A stretch of 64,000 bases of DNA from Caulobacter radicis (lineage in GTDB: Bacteria > Pseudomonadota > Alphaproteobacteria > Caulobacterales > Caulobacteraceae), in the NCBI RefSeq assembly GCF_003094615.1, contig NZ_QDKO01000032.1, positions 336,582 to 400,581 of the forward strand, read 5' to 3'. The position numbers were made by a program, and so were the translations under genes. Under the pieces are notes generated by a model. That model saw nothing but the letters and a program-made list of their open reading frames with translations, was not told the DNA's origin and ran no database searches. Every line of letters starts with the position of its first letter. Position 1 is the first letter of the stretch. This document shows positions 33,577-42,030 of the stretch, piece by piece.

Positions 33577-34338
33577 ATGTCCGCATCTTCCCTGTCTTCT
33601 TCTCCTTCGGGGCCTTCCGCGCCCTCGGGCGCCGCCCTGGTGCTGTTCTCCGGCGGCCAGGACTCCAGCGTCTGCCTGGCCTGGGCGCTCGAGCGCTACG
33701 AGCGCGTCGAGACCCTGGGTTTCGACTACGGCCAGCGCCACTCCATCGAAATGGAGGCCCGCCAGGCCGTCCGTCACCAGGTCGCCGCCCGCTTTCCGCA
33801 CTGGGCCGACCGCCTGGGCGAGGACCATGTGCTCGACATCAGGAGCTTCGGCGCCGTGGCCCAGTCGGCCCTGACCGCCGACCGCGCCATCGAGATGACC
33901 GAGCGCGGCCTGCCGTCGACCTTCGTGCCCGGCCGCAACCTGGTGTTCCTGATCTACGCCGCGGCCCTGGCCGATCGCCGGGGCATCGACGCCCTGGTCG
34001 GCGGCATGTGCGAGACCGACTTCTCGGGCTATCCCGACTGCCGGCGCGATACTCTGGACGCCATGCAGAGCGCCATGAACCTGGGCATGGACCGCAGTTT
34101 CCGCGTCGAGACGCCGCTGATGCACCTGACCAAGGCCCAGACCTGGGCCCTGGCCAAGCAGCTGGGCGGCGAGGACCTGGTCGACCTGATCGTGGTCGAG
34201 AGCCATACCTGCTACCAGGGCGAACGGGGCGAGCTTCACCCTTGGGGCCACGGCTGCGGCGAATGCCCGGCCTGTGAACTGCGCGAGAAGGGCTACGCCG
34301 AATGGGACGCGGCCGGGCGCGAGGCGCTGGTCCCGTGA
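33577..34338 (+). CDS. queC: 7-cyano-7-deazaguanine synthase
   Basis: 253 residues. QueC converts 7-carboxy-7-deazaguanine to preQ0 with ATP and ammonia. The PP-loop ATPase motif is LVLFSGGQDSSVCLAWAL near residue 22. Then come LGFDYGQRHSIEMEAR, VPGRNLVFLIYAAALA, GGMCETDFSGYPDCR and the zinc-binding cysteines in HTCYQGERGELHPWGHGCGE and CPACELREKGY. A Ser/Pro-rich N-terminal tail of about 18 residues precedes the core. Its stop overlaps the start of queE (GTGA), so the two are translationally coupled. Queuosine then modifies the wobble base of GUN tRNAs. Confidence 0.95.
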   Translation: MSASSLSSSPSGPSAPSGAALVLFSGGQDSSVCLAWALERYERVETLGFDYGQRHSIEMEARQAVRHQVAARFPHWADRLGEDHVLDIRSFGAVAQSALTADRAIEMTERGLPSTFVPGRNLVFLIYAAALADRRGIDALVGGMCETDFSGYPDCRRDTLDAMQSAMNLGMDRSFRVETPLMHLTKAQTWALAKQLGGEDLVDLIVVESHTCYQGERGELHPWGHGCGECPACELREKGYAEWDAAGREALVP

Positions 34339-34967
34339 CCTATTCCGTCAAAGAGATCTTCCTGACCCTGCAAGGCGAAGGCGGCCAGGCGGGCAAGGCG
34401 GCCGTGTTCTGCCGCTTCTCGGGCTGCAACCTGTGGACCGGCCGCGAGCAGGACCGCGCCAAGGCCGTCTGCACCTTCTGCGACACCGACTTCGTCGGAA
34501 CGGACGGGGAGGGCGGCGGCAAGTTCGCCACCGCCGACGATCTGGCGAACGCAGTGGAGGCGGCCTGGACTGGCGGCCTGGACGACCGGCTGGTGGTCTG
34601 CACCGGCGGCGAGCCGCTGCTGCAACTGGACGCGGCCATCGTCGAGGCCCTGCATGCGCGCGGCTTCCAGATCGCCATGGAAAGCAACGGCACCCTGCCG
34701 GCCATCGACGGCATCGACTGGATCTGCGTCAGCCCCAAGGCCGACGCCCCCGTCGTCCAGACCTCGGGTCAGGAGCTGAAGCTCGTCTTCCCGCAGGAAA
34801 AGGCCATGCCCGAGCGCTTCGAGGCCATGGATTTCGAGCGCTTCTACCTGCAACCGATGGACGGCCCGGACCGCGACAGGAACACGCAATTGGCCGTCGC
34901 CTATTGCCTTGCCCACCCCAAATGGCGTTTAAGCGTCCAGACACACAAGTATCTCGGCCTGCCCTGA
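34335..34967 (+). CDS. queE: 7-carboxy-7-deazaguanine synthase
   Basis: 210 residues, a radical-SAM enzyme that contracts 6-carboxytetrahydropterin to the deazaguanine skeleton. The iron-sulfur motif is CX14CX2C: first Cys in FSGCNLWTGRE, the others in VCTFCDTDF. This variant spacing replaces the usual CX3CX2C. Also visible are FLTLQGEGGQAGKAAVFCRF, CTGGEPLLQLD and FQIAMESNGTLP. The GTG at 34335 overlaps the queC stop codon. The product feeds QueC. Confidence 0.95.
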   Translation: MTYSVKEIFLTLQGEGGQAGKAAVFCRFSGCNLWTGREQDRAKAVCTFCDTDFVGTDGEGGGKFATADDLANAVEAAWTGGLDDRLVVCTGGEPLLQLDAAIVEALHARGFQIAMESNGTLPAIDGIDWICVSPKADAPVVQTSGQELKLVFPQEKAMPERFEAMDFERFYLQPMDGPDRDRNTQLAVAYCLAHPKWRLSVQTHKYLGLP

Positions 34968-35038
34968 TGGATAGGGCGCTCGGTTTGGTGACAGGACCGC
35001 GCGCTAGAGCCTCCCAGGCCTAGTCATAAAAGAAGTCC

Positions 35039-35407
35039 ATGTCCGAACCCGTCTTCGAGATCACGAAGGCCGCGCATTTCGATGCGGCCCACTACATTGA
35101 GCAAGGCCCCGGCGATCACCGCTATCGCCGCCTGCACGGCCACTCGTTCCGCGTCGAGGCCAGCGTGAAGGGTCCCATGCTGGCGGCCGGCTGGGTTGCT
35201 GACCTCGAGAGCCTGGACGTCGCCTTGAAGGCGGTGGCCACCGAGCTCGACCATGGCCTGCTCAACGATCGCCCGGGGCTGGAGAGCCCGACCCTGGAGC
35301 GCATCTGCCTCTATTTCGCCGAGCGCCTGAAGCCGCAGTTCCCCGGCCTGTCGCGCGTGGTGCTGTCGCGCCCGACCATCGGCGAGAGCTGCGCGCTGAC
35401 GCTTTAA
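35039..35407 (+). CDS. queD: 6-carboxytetrahydropterin synthase-like (QueD family)
   Basis: 122 residues. QueD makes 6-carboxytetrahydropterin from dihydroneopterin triphosphate, the first dedicated step of queuosine synthesis. The zinc-binding histidines are present (HFDAAHYIEQ and RLHGHSFRVE), as are LESLDVALKAVATELDH and the C-terminal PTIGESCAL with the substrate-binding Glu. However, the catalytic cysteine of the CxxxHGH motif in E. coli QueD is a tyrosine here (YRRLHGH). The gene starts 71 bases after queE, and all three que genes probably form one unit. The role fits the context; the mechanism needs a different residue. Confidence 0.85.
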   Translation: MSEPVFEITKAAHFDAAHYIEQGPGDHRYRRLHGHSFRVEASVKGPMLAAGWVADLESLDVALKAVATELDHGLLNDRPGLESPTLERICLYFAERLKPQFPGLSRVVLSRPTIGESCALTL

Positions 35408-35409
35408 GG

Positions 35410-35541
35410 AACCTCCCCCTGTGGGGGGAGGCGGCCGAAGGCCGGTGGGGGGAAGTTTTCAGCGTCCACCGCGTCGGCCGATTTCGAAAATACTCCCCCC
35501 ACCGATCGCTTCGCGATCACCTCCCCCAAAGGGGGAGGTTC
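35410..35541. repeat. composite intergenic palindrome, family E copy 1
   Basis: Arms GGAACCTCCCCCTGTGGGGG (35409 onward) and a complementary arm ending CCCAAAGGGGGAGGTTC enclose two further hairpins (GGCGGCCGAAGGCCGGTGGG; GATCGCTTCGCGATC). Related units are at 37280-37560. Confidence 0.7.
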
Positions 35542-35606
35542 GTTTATCCCCGACTTTGACGCCGCCGCCTCTTTCGCGGCGGCGCGGAGTTCGCCACACA
35601 CGCGCC

Positions 35607-36086
35607 ATGCGGATGATCGGCTACTTCCGGGTCCCGCCCGTTCGGGGCGCGACCTTCGACGGACCCCTGGCGGACAAGCTGACGGCCGCCGGCTGCCAGG
35701 CGCTGCACCACGACGCCTGCTACGCGCTGGCCGTGCACAAGCCGGGCCTGGAGGCGGCCATCGCCTCGGCCAGGCCTGGCGACCTGCTGGTGGTTCCCAG
35801 CCTGCACGCCTTCGCCGCCCATATCGTCGACCTGTTGCACGTCATGGGCAAGCTGCAGGCGGCCGGCGTCTATCTGATGAGCCTGAGCGAGGGGATCGAC
35901 ACCCGCATGCCGGGCGGCTTCTTCCCGGTCTGCGCCCAGTTGCTGCAATTCAACGACCAGACCCGCATGGTGCGCACCGCCGAAGAGAAGATCGTCCGCC
36001 TGGGCCGTCCGCGTCCCGCGCCGACCGAGGCGGAGGCCGAGGAGCCTGCGTCGGAAACGGACGCAGAGCCGCCGCCGCAGGCCTGA
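35607..36086 (+). CDS. resolvase-like protein lacking the catalytic serine
   Basis: 159 residues. The first 120 follow the serine-recombinase N-terminal fold: IGYFRVPPVRGATFDGPLAD, HKPGLEAAIASARPGDLLVV, PSLHAFAAHIVDLLHVMGKL, QAAGVYLMSLSEGIDTR. In true resolvases the first strand reads YxRVSxxxQ with the nucleophilic Ser; here it reads YFRVPP, and the DRLxR arginines are replaced by LHAFA. So catalysis of strand exchange is unlikely. The tail is acidic (EAEAEEPASETDAEPPPQ) and no DNA-binding helix-turn-helix is present. It may be a domesticated domain of unknown function. Confidence 0.7.
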   Translation: MRMIGYFRVPPVRGATFDGPLADKLTAAGCQALHHDACYALAVHKPGLEAAIASARPGDLLVVPSLHAFAAHIVDLLHVMGKLQAAGVYLMSLSEGIDTRMPGGFFPVCAQLLQFNDQTRMVRTAEEKIVRLGRPRPAPTEAEAEEPASETDAEPPPQA

Positions 36087-36152
36087 GGGCTCTTTCCACA
36101 GAACGGCGGTCGCGATACCCCTCTCGTCACCAACGACCCGGGAGGTCCCGCC

Positions 36153-36548
36153 GTGCTCTACGCCATCCTCTGCTACAACGATCAGGACCTGGTCTCCGGC
36201 TGGAGCAAGGCCGAGGACGAGGCGGTGATGGCCAAGCTATCGGTGGTCCACGACCGGCTCTATGCCGAGGGTAAGCTGGGGCCGGCCGGCCGCCTGGGCT
36301 TCACCGGCTCGGCCAAGACCCTGGTCAAGGGTCAGGAGCCGCCGGTGGTGATGGACGGACCCTACGCCGAGACCAAGGAAGCCATGCTGGGCTTCTACAT
36401 CGTCGACTGCGCCTCGATGGACGAGGCCCTCGACGTGGCCCGCGCCCTGGGCGAGGCCAATCCGACCGGCGCCTACGAGATCCGGCCGCTGTCGCTCTAT
36501 CTGCAAGGCGTGGCCGTCGGCGACCAGGTTCCGCAGGCGGCGGAGTAG
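36153..36548 (+). CDS. YCII-related (YciI/DGPF) domain protein
   Basis: 131 residues. The DGPF motif is VVMDGPYAETKEAMLGFYIV; the N-terminal strand is MLYAILCYNDQD, and the last helices are MDEALDVARALGEANP followed by YEIRPLSLYL. YCII proteins are small ferredoxin-like-fold dimers; some groups lie next to ECF sigma factor genes, but no sigma factor is here. The GTG start at 36153 has a clear GGGAGG (36140-36145) upstream. Function unknown. Confidence 0.85.
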   Translation: MLYAILCYNDQDLVSGWSKAEDEAVMAKLSVVHDRLYAEGKLGPAGRLGFTGSAKTLVKGQEPPVVMDGPYAETKEAMLGFYIVDCASMDEALDVARALGEANPTGAYEIRPLSLYLQGVAVGDQVPQAAE

Positions 36549-36551
36549 AGG

Positions 36552-36782
36552 TCAGTCCCGCTGGGCTTTCTTCCACTCGCGGAACTCGCGCTTTTCGCGG
36601 TCCTTCTTGCTCTCGCCCGGGATGACGGCCTTGCCGGCTCCGACGGCGACCTTGCCAGCCGTGCCGACCACGGCTCCGGTCGCGCCAACGACGGCGCCGC
36701 CGGCGGCGACGGCCAGGCAGCCCTGGGCGCCGACGGCGACGGCCAGCAGGGCGGGAACGAGAAGCAGGCGGGAAGGGCGCAT
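36552..36782 (-). CDS. small hypothetical lipoprotein
   Basis: 76 residues. The N-terminus MRPSRLLLVPALLAVAVGAQGC is a lipoprotein signal with Cys at about residue 22. A Gly/Ala/Val-rich stretch (LAVAAGGAVVGATGAVVGTA) follows, then a short charged tail (ESKKDREKREFREWKKAQRD). The glycine-rich middle could insert in a membrane. It ends 3 bases from the convergent YCII gene. No family is recognised. Confidence 0.68.
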   Translation of the reverse strand: MRPSRLLLVPALLAVAVGAQGCLAVAAGGAVVGATGAVVGTAGKVAVGAGKAVIPGESKKDREKREFREWKKAQRD

Positions 36783-36986
36783 GAAATGAACTCGTGGAAC
36801 GAAGGTCCACGGGTTGTAGCCGATCAAAGGTTTACGATCTCCGCGACCAGAAGACGCTGTCGGCAGGACGACAGTTCTTGTGGCGAAAATGCGTCGGCTT
36901 GCCGGTGTTAATATTCGTAAAGAAAAAAATCAGGAACGAGTTGGAAAGTTCGGTGGTTCAGCTGTCGAATGATCGAGACCTGACCG

Positions 36987-37202
36987 ATGCCCCGCCGCGA
37001 AGACATGATCAAGCAAGAGGCCCAGGCGCTGTGGCGAGAGCTGCACGGTGAGCCCGTTCCCGACCTCAGCGGCTCGGAACTGCTCGATATGATCTGCGGC
37101 GGCGCGGACATCGCCGGCTACGACCGCGTCCAGTCGCCCTTCCTGCGTCCGTCGATGATCACCCGCCCGGAAGACTGGCGCGAGCGGCGGGGACGGGGGT
37201 AA
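36987..37202 (+). CDS. small hypothetical protein
   Basis: 71 residues: MPRREDMIKQEAQALWRELH at the start, an acidic helix SGSELLDMICGGADIAGYDR, and an Arg-rich end (RPEDWRERRGRG). No signal peptide or membrane segment. Codon third positions are strongly G/C as in real genes nearby, but the ribosome-binding site is weak. It stands alone between an AT-rich gap (36783-36986) and a cluster of intergenic palindromes. No family is recognised. Confidence 0.55.
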   Translation: MPRREDMIKQEAQALWRELHGEPVPDLSGSELLDMICGGADIAGYDRVQSPFLRPSMITRPEDWRERRGRG

Positions 37203-37279
37203 AGCCTGCGAGCGAGCGCGCGCCACCCGCCTCTCTCGCTCAAACCTGAGCCGAACTCGAAAGGTCTGAGCAGGCTGAG

Positions 37280-37560
37280 GAACCTCCCCCTGTGGGGGAG
37301 GCGATCGCACAGCGATCGGTGGGGGGAGTGATTGCGAAATGACCCACCGCTCCGAAAGCTGAAACCGTCCCCCCACCGGCCTTCGGCCGCCTCCCCCAGA
37401 GGGGGAGGTTCGCCGACCAAGATCCTCCCCCCGAAGGGGGAGGTGGCCGAAGGCCGGAGGGGGAAGTTCCTGATGAGGTCGAAGCGGTTGCTGAGTCAGC
37501 AGCGACTTCCCCTTCAGTCGGCTTCGCCGACAGCTCCCCCTTCAGGGGGAGCTACTTGAG
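37280..37560. repeat. tandem composite palindromes, family E copies 2 and 3
   Basis: At least two units lie head to tail: 37280-37412 (GGAACCTCCCCCTGTGGGGG ... GAGGGGGAGGTTC) and 37421-37560 (TCCTCCCCCCGAAGGGGGAG ... CTTCAGGGGGAGCT). Each contains internal hairpins such as CCGGCCTTCGGCC and GTCGGCTTCGCCGAC. They fill the gap up to aroC. Confidence 0.7.
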
Positions 37561-37568
37561 CAACGCCC

Positions 37569-38696
37569 TCAGACCCGCTCGCCGCCGCCGCCCGGCAGGA
37601 AGGCGCCGCCGCCGGTCTGGGCGCGGTGGCGCAGGAAGGCGTCGGCCAGCACGCAGGCGGTCATGGCTTCCACCACCGGCACGCCGCGGATGCCCACGCA
37701 GGGGTCGTGGCGGCCCTTGGTGCGCAGGTCGATCTCCTCGCCGGCCTCGTTGAGGGTCTGGCGGGGGATCAGGATCGAGGAGGTCGGCTTGAAGGCCACG
37801 CGCGCCACGACCGGCTGGCCGGTCGACAGGCCGCCCAGCACGCCGCCGGCGTGGTTGGACAGGAATTCCGGCTCGCCGTTCGGGCCAAGGCGCATCATGT
37901 CGGCGTTGTCCTCGCCGGTCAGGGCGGCGCTGTCGAAGCCCTCGCCGATCTCGACGCCCTTGGCGGCGTTGATCGACATCAGGGCGCTGGCCAGTTCGGC
38001 GTCGAGCTTGCCGTAGAGCGGCGCGCCCCAGCCGGCCGGCACGCCGACAGCTTCGACTTCCACCACGGCGCCGGTCGAGGAGCCGGCCTTGCGGATCGTC
38101 TCCAGGTGCTCTTCCCACACCGGAATGATCGCGGCGTCCGGCGACCAGTAGGGATTTTCCTCGGTCTGCGCCCAGTCCCAGTTCGCCCGGTCGATCTTGT
38201 GCGGACCGATCTGCACCAGGGCCGCGCGCACCATGACGCCCGGGATCACCAGCCGCGCCACGGCGCCGGCCGCGACCCGCGCGGCCGTCTCGCGGGCCGA
38301 GCTGCGCCCGCCGCCGCGATAGTCGCGCACGCCGTACTTGGCGAAATAGGGATAGTCGGCGTGACCGGGGCGGAAGGCCTGGGCGATCTCGCCATAGTCC
38401 TTGGACCGCTGGTCGGTGTTCTCGATCATCAGGCTGATCGGCGTGCCGGTCGTACGCTGGCCGCCGGTGCGTTCGTCCTCGAACACGCCCGACAGGATGC
38501 GCACGGCGTCCGGCTCCTGGCGCTGGGTGACGAACTTGCCGTTGCCCGGGCGGCGCTTGTCGAGGAAGCCCTGGATCATTTCCGCGGTCAGCAGGATGCC
38601 CGGCGGCACGCCGTCGACGACGCAGCCGAGGGCGGGCCCGTGGCTCTCGCCCCAGGTGGTGACGCGGAACAGGTGACCGAAGGTGTTGTGCGACAT
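37569..38696 (-). CDS. aroC: chorismate synthase
   Basis: 375 residues. AroC makes chorismate from EPSP with reduced FMN, the last step of the shikimate pathway. The start MSHNTFGHLFRVTTWGESHG is the family signature and fixes the ATG at 38696. Others are GFLDKRRPGNGKFVTQRQEP, RPGHADYPYFAKYG, YRGGGRSSARETAARVAAGA, and a C-terminal KGRHDPCVGIRGVPVVEAMT. It is a single gene, next to a palindromic repeat on each side. Confidence 0.96.
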   Translation of the reverse strand: MSHNTFGHLFRVTTWGESHGPALGCVVDGVPPGILLTAEMIQGFLDKRRPGNGKFVTQRQEPDAVRILSGVFEDERTGGQRTTGTPISLMIENTDQRSKDYGEIAQAFRPGHADYPYFAKYGVRDYRGGGRSSARETAARVAAGAVARLVIPGVMVRAALVQIGPHKIDRANWDWAQTEENPYWSPDAAIIPVWEEHLETIRKAGSSTGAVVEVEAVGVPAGWGAPLYGKLDAELASALMSINAAKGVEIGEGFDSAALTGEDNADMMRLGPNGEPEFLSNHAGGVLGGLSTGQPVVARVAFKPTSSILIPRQTLNEAGEEIDLRTKGRHDPCVGIRGVPVVEAMTACVLADAFLRHRAQTGGGAFLPGGGGERV

Positions 38697-38800
38697 GGCG
38701 AGGCTTCTAGCCCAAAGGGCGTTTGGGGGCGAGACTTTGCGGGTGGTAAGGCGGCGCTTCAGTTGTTGCGCAAGAATTTGCCGGCAGGGCGGCGAAACCT

Positions 38801-38892
38801 CGTCCTTCGACAAGCTCAGGATGAGGTCTCTACTGATCCGCCGAGCCTGAAATGGTCCTCATCCTGAGCTTGTCGAAGGACGAGGACCACGC
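38801..38892. repeat. palindromic intergenic repeat, family A copy 2
   Basis: GTCCTTCGACAAGCTCAGGA (38802 onward) and its inverted copy (ending 38881) flank a centre with GAGCCTGAAATGG. The unit, including the trailing GGACCACGCAC, nearly matches 3866-3956. It lies between aroC and lysA. Confidence 0.8.
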
Positions 38893-38899
38893 ACTGAAC

Positions 38900-40165
38900 T
38901 CAGACCCAGTCCGGAACCAGGTCCCGGGCCAGCATCTCGTCATAGGTCGGGCGCTTGCGGATCACGGCGTAGTGGTCGCCGTCGACCAGCACCTCGGGCA
39001 CGAGGGGGCGGGTGTTGTATTCGCTGGCCATGGCCGAGCCGTAGGCGCCGGCCGACATGAAGGCGACCAGGTCGCCGGGCCCGAACGGCGGCAGGGCGCG
39101 GTCGCGGGTGAAGGTGTCGCCGGTCTCGCAGACCGGGCCGACGACGTCGTAGACGCTCTCGCCGCTCTTGGGATGCACGGGGCGGATGTCGTGGAAGGCG
39201 TCGTACATGGCCGGGCGCACCAAGTCGTTCATGGCCGCGTCGATGACCAGGAACTTGCGGCCTTCCGGGCGCTCGTGGACGTGGATCACTTCCGACACCA
39301 TCACGCCGGCGTTGGCGGCGATGACGCGGCCCGGCTCGAAGGCCAGCTTCACCGGCAGGCCCTTGGTGACCTCGGCCACCATCGCGGCGAAGGCGGCCGG
39401 GGGCGGGGGCTCGGGGTGGTTGAAATAGGGCACGCCCAGGCCGCCGCCGAGATCCAGGCGCTCGACCGACAGGCCCTCGCCGATCAGCTGCTCGACCAGG
39501 CCCCGCATCTTGGTGAAGGCCGCGCGCATCGGCTCCAGGTCGGTGATCTGGCTGCCGATGTGGCAGGCCACGCCGATGGGCTCCAGCGCGGCGTTGTTGC
39601 TGGCGTTGGCATAGAGGCGCGCGGCCTCGGCGAACGAGACGCCGAACTTGTTCTCCGACTTGCCGGTGGCGATCTTGGCGTGACCGCCGGCCGCGACGTC
39701 CGGGTTGACCCGGAAGGCGATCTTGGCCCGCACGCCCAGTTCGGCGGCGACGCTGGCGATCAGCTCCATCTCCGGCTCGGACTCGACGTTGATCTCGGCG
39801 ACGCCGGCCTTCAGCGCGAAGGCGATCTCGTCGCGCTTCTTGCCCACGCCCGAGAACACGATGCGCTCGCCGGGGATGCCGGCGGCCAGGGCGCGGCGCA
39901 CCTCGCCTTCCGACACCGTGTCGGCGCCGGCGCCCAAGTCGCCCAGCACCTTCAGCACGGCCACGTTCGAGTTGGCCTTCACCGCATAGGCCACCAGCGG
40001 ATCGACAACCCCGGCATTGACCAGGGCGTCACGGAACACCGTGAAGTGCCGCTCCAGGGTGGCGCGGGAATAGACATAGACGGGCGTGCCGACCTCGGCC
40101 GCGATCCTGGCCAGGGGGACGCCTTCGCAGGCCAGGCCCTCGGGGCCGTATTCGAAGTGGTTCAC
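38900..40165 (-). CDS. lysA: diaminopimelate decarboxylase
   Basis: 421 residues, a PLP enzyme that decarboxylates meso-diaminopimelate to lysine. The PLP lysine is in VAYAVKANSNVAVLKVLGD (about residue 65). Also present are LDLGGGLGVPYF (the GGG phosphate loop), FEPGRVIAANAGVMVSEV, VGPVCETGDTFT (substrate-binding Cys-Glu) and FMSAGAYGSAMASEYNTRP. It is the last gene of an argH-lptM-lysA unit; a palindromic repeat (40191-40292) separates it from lptM. Confidence 0.95.
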   Translation of the reverse strand: MNHFEYGPEGLACEGVPLARIAAEVGTPVYVYSRATLERHFTVFRDALVNAGVVDPLVAYAVKANSNVAVLKVLGDLGAGADTVSEGEVRRALAAGIPGERIVFSGVGKKRDEIAFALKAGVAEINVESEPEMELIASVAAELGVRAKIAFRVNPDVAAGGHAKIATGKSENKFGVSFAEAARLYANASNNAALEPIGVACHIGSQITDLEPMRAAFTKMRGLVEQLIGEGLSVERLDLGGGLGVPYFNHPEPPPPAAFAAMVAEVTKGLPVKLAFEPGRVIAANAGVMVSEVIHVHERPEGRKFLVIDAAMNDLVRPAMYDAFHDIRPVHPKSGESVYDVVGPVCETGDTFTRDRALPPFGPGDLVAFMSAGAYGSAMASEYNTRPLVPEVLVDGDHYAVIRKRPTYDEMLARDLVPDWV

Positions 40166-40190
40166 TTAAGGGGCTTTCGGTGTCGGTCGT

Positions 40191-40292
40191 GCGTCCTTCG
40201 AGGCTCGGCTGCGCCTCGCACCTCAGGATGAGGAACTCAGCACAGACCCTCCTCATCCTGAGGCGCCCGCGTCAGCGGGCCTCGAAGGACGC
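40191..40292. repeat. palindromic intergenic repeat, family B copy 1
   Basis: GCGTCCTTCGAGGCTCGGCT opens the unit and CCTCGAAGGACGC closes it; CCTCAGGATGAGG and CCTCATCCTGAGG form an inner stem. A very similar unit is at 48951-49054. Confidence 0.8.
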
Positions 40293-40300
40293 AGGGATTG

Positions 40301-40615
40301 TCAGTTCGGCGTCGAGGACGGGAAGCCGGCGGCGGACGGACCGCCGAACGGGTCGGACGGCGCGCCGCGCAGCGGAGCCGCGCGGGTCGTGCGGTTGCTT
40401 GAGGCCGGGTCGATGTTCTCCTGCGTGCCGTTCGGGCGGGCCGGCTGGTTGGCGCGGGCCGAGGCCTCGCGGCGCTTGGAGGCTTCGGCGGCCTTCTTCT
40501 CCGGACCCCACAACGGAGCCGGGCGCTCCAGCTCGGCCTGCTTGCCGCAGGCCGACAGGGCGGCGCCGGTCAGGCCCAGGGCGGCGATGGCGATCAGGGT
40601 GGCGGGACGGATCAT
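40301..40615 (-). CDS. lptM: LptM-like small lipoprotein
   Basis: 104 residues. MIRPATLIAIAALGLTGAAL with lipobox LSAC is a lipoprotein signal. The mature end begins CGKQAELERP, resembling the CGxKGxLxxP start of LptM (YifL), a small outer-membrane lipoprotein that helps LptD mature. The remainder is low-complexity (Lys/Ala, then Pro/Asn). Its position between argH and lysA is the standard place for this gene family in Proteobacteria. The ATG overlaps the argH stop (ATGA at 40612-40615). The sequence identity of the motif is partial, so the name is tentative. Confidence 0.72.
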   Translation of the reverse strand: MIRPATLIAIAALGLTGAALSACGKQAELERPAPLWGPEKKAAEASKRREASARANQPARPNGTQENIDPASSNRTTRAAPLRGAPSDPFGGPSAAGFPSSTPN

Positions 40616-42030
40616 GCCAGGGTTTCCTTCCAACGCGCGATCTGGGCGCGGACCTGGGCGGGGGCGGTCCCGCCATAGCTCATGCGGCTGGCCGCCGAGG
40701 CGGCCGGGGTGAGGACGGCGTAGACCCCGTCGGTGATCCGCGGCTCGATGGCCTGGAATTCGCCCAGGCTCAGGTCCGACAGATCAACGCCCTTGGTCTC
40801 GGCAGCCTTCACGGCCGAGCCTGTCACGTGGTGGGCGTCACGGAAAGGCATGTTCAGTTCGCGCACCAGCCAGTCGGCCAGATCGGTGGCGGTCGAGAAG
40901 CCGGCGCCAGCGGCGGCGGCCATCTTCTCGGTGTTGGGCGTCAGGTCGGCGATCATGCCGGCCATGGCCAGCAGGGACAGCTCCAGGGCGTCGAAGGCCT
41001 CGAAGGTCGGGACCTTGTCCTCCTGCATGTCCTTCGAATAGGCCAGCGGCAGGCCCTTCATGACCACGGTCAGGGTGGTCAGGCTGCCCAGGATCCGGCC
41101 GACCTTGGCGCGGATCAGCTCGGCCGCGTCGGGGTTCTTCTTCTGCGGCATGATCGAGCTGCCGGTCGTGAAGGCGTCGGTCAGCTTGATGAAGCCGAAC
41201 ATCGGCGTCGTCCACAGCACGATCTCCTCGGCCAGGCGCGACAGGTGCGTGGCGGTGATCGAGGCGGCCGACAGGGCTTCCAGGGCGAAGTCGCGCGAGG
41301 AGACGCTGTCCAGCGAGTTGGCGGTCGGGCGATCGAAGCCCAGCGAGGCGGCCGTCTGGTGGCGGTCGATCGGGAAGGGCGAGCCGGCCAGGGCGGCGGC
41401 GCCCAGCGGGCACTCGTTCATCCGGGCGCGGGCGTCGCGGAAGCGGCTGGCGTCGCGGCCGAACATCTCGACATAGGCCATCAGGTGGTGGCCGAAGGTC
41501 ACTGGCTGGGCCGGCTGCAGGTGGGTGAAGCCCGGCATCAGGGCGTCGGCATAGGTCTCGGCCTGGGCCAGCAGGGCCTTCTGGAGCTCGACCAACTGGG
41601 CGGCCGAGCGGTCGGCGGCGTCGCGCACCCACAGGCGGAAGTCGACGGCCACCTGGTCGTTGCGCGAGCGGGCGGTGTGCAGCCGGCCGGCGGTCGGGCC
41701 GATCAGCTCGCGCAGCCGCGCCTCGATGTTCATGTGGATGTCTTCGTACTCGTCACGGAACGGGAAGGTCCCGGTGGCCAGCTCGTCCTCGATCTTGGCC
41801 AGGCCTTCGAGGATTTCCTCGCCGTCGCTGCTTGCAATGACGCCCTGGCTGATCAACATCCGCGCGTGGGCGCGGCTGCCCGCCAGGTCCTGCGCCCACA
41901 GGCGCTTGTCGAAACCGATGGAGACGTTGATCGCCTGCATCAGTTCGGCCGGCTTGGCCGAGAACCTGCCGCCCCACATGGCTTGGCCCTGGCCGTTCGC
42001 GGCGGGCGATTTGGAGGCGTTGTCGGTCAT
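40612..42030 (-). CDS. argH: argininosuccinate lyase
   Basis: 472 residues. The enzyme splits argininosuccinate to arginine and fumarate, last step of arginine synthesis. Family signatures are QAMWGGRFSAKPAELMQAIN, IHMNIEARLRELIGPTAGRL, TARSRNDQVAVDFRLWVRD, GFTHLQPAQPVTFGHHLMAY and the catalytic-serine loop GSSIMPQKKNPDAAEL. The ATG at 42030 is immediately adjacent to the start of the divergent thioredoxin gene at 42031. It overlaps lptM at its 3' end. The promoter must lie inside the neighbouring gene. Confidence 0.95.
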   Translation of the reverse strand: MTDNASKSPAANGQGQAMWGGRFSAKPAELMQAINVSIGFDKRLWAQDLAGSRAHARMLISQGVIASSDGEEILEGLAKIEDELATGTFPFRDEYEDIHMNIEARLRELIGPTAGRLHTARSRNDQVAVDFRLWVRDAADRSAAQLVELQKALLAQAETYADALMPGFTHLQPAQPVTFGHHLMAYVEMFGRDASRFRDARARMNECPLGAAALAGSPFPIDRHQTAASLGFDRPTANSLDSVSSRDFALEALSAASITATHLSRLAEEIVLWTTPMFGFIKLTDAFTTGSSIMPQKKNPDAAELIRAKVGRILGSLTTLTVVMKGLPLAYSKDMQEDKVPTFEAFDALELSLLAMAGMIADLTPNTEKMAAAAGAGFSTATDLADWLVRELNMPFRDAHHVTGSAVKAAETKGVDLSDLSLGEFQAIEPRITDGVYAVLTPAASAASRMSYGGTAPAQVRAQIARWKETLA

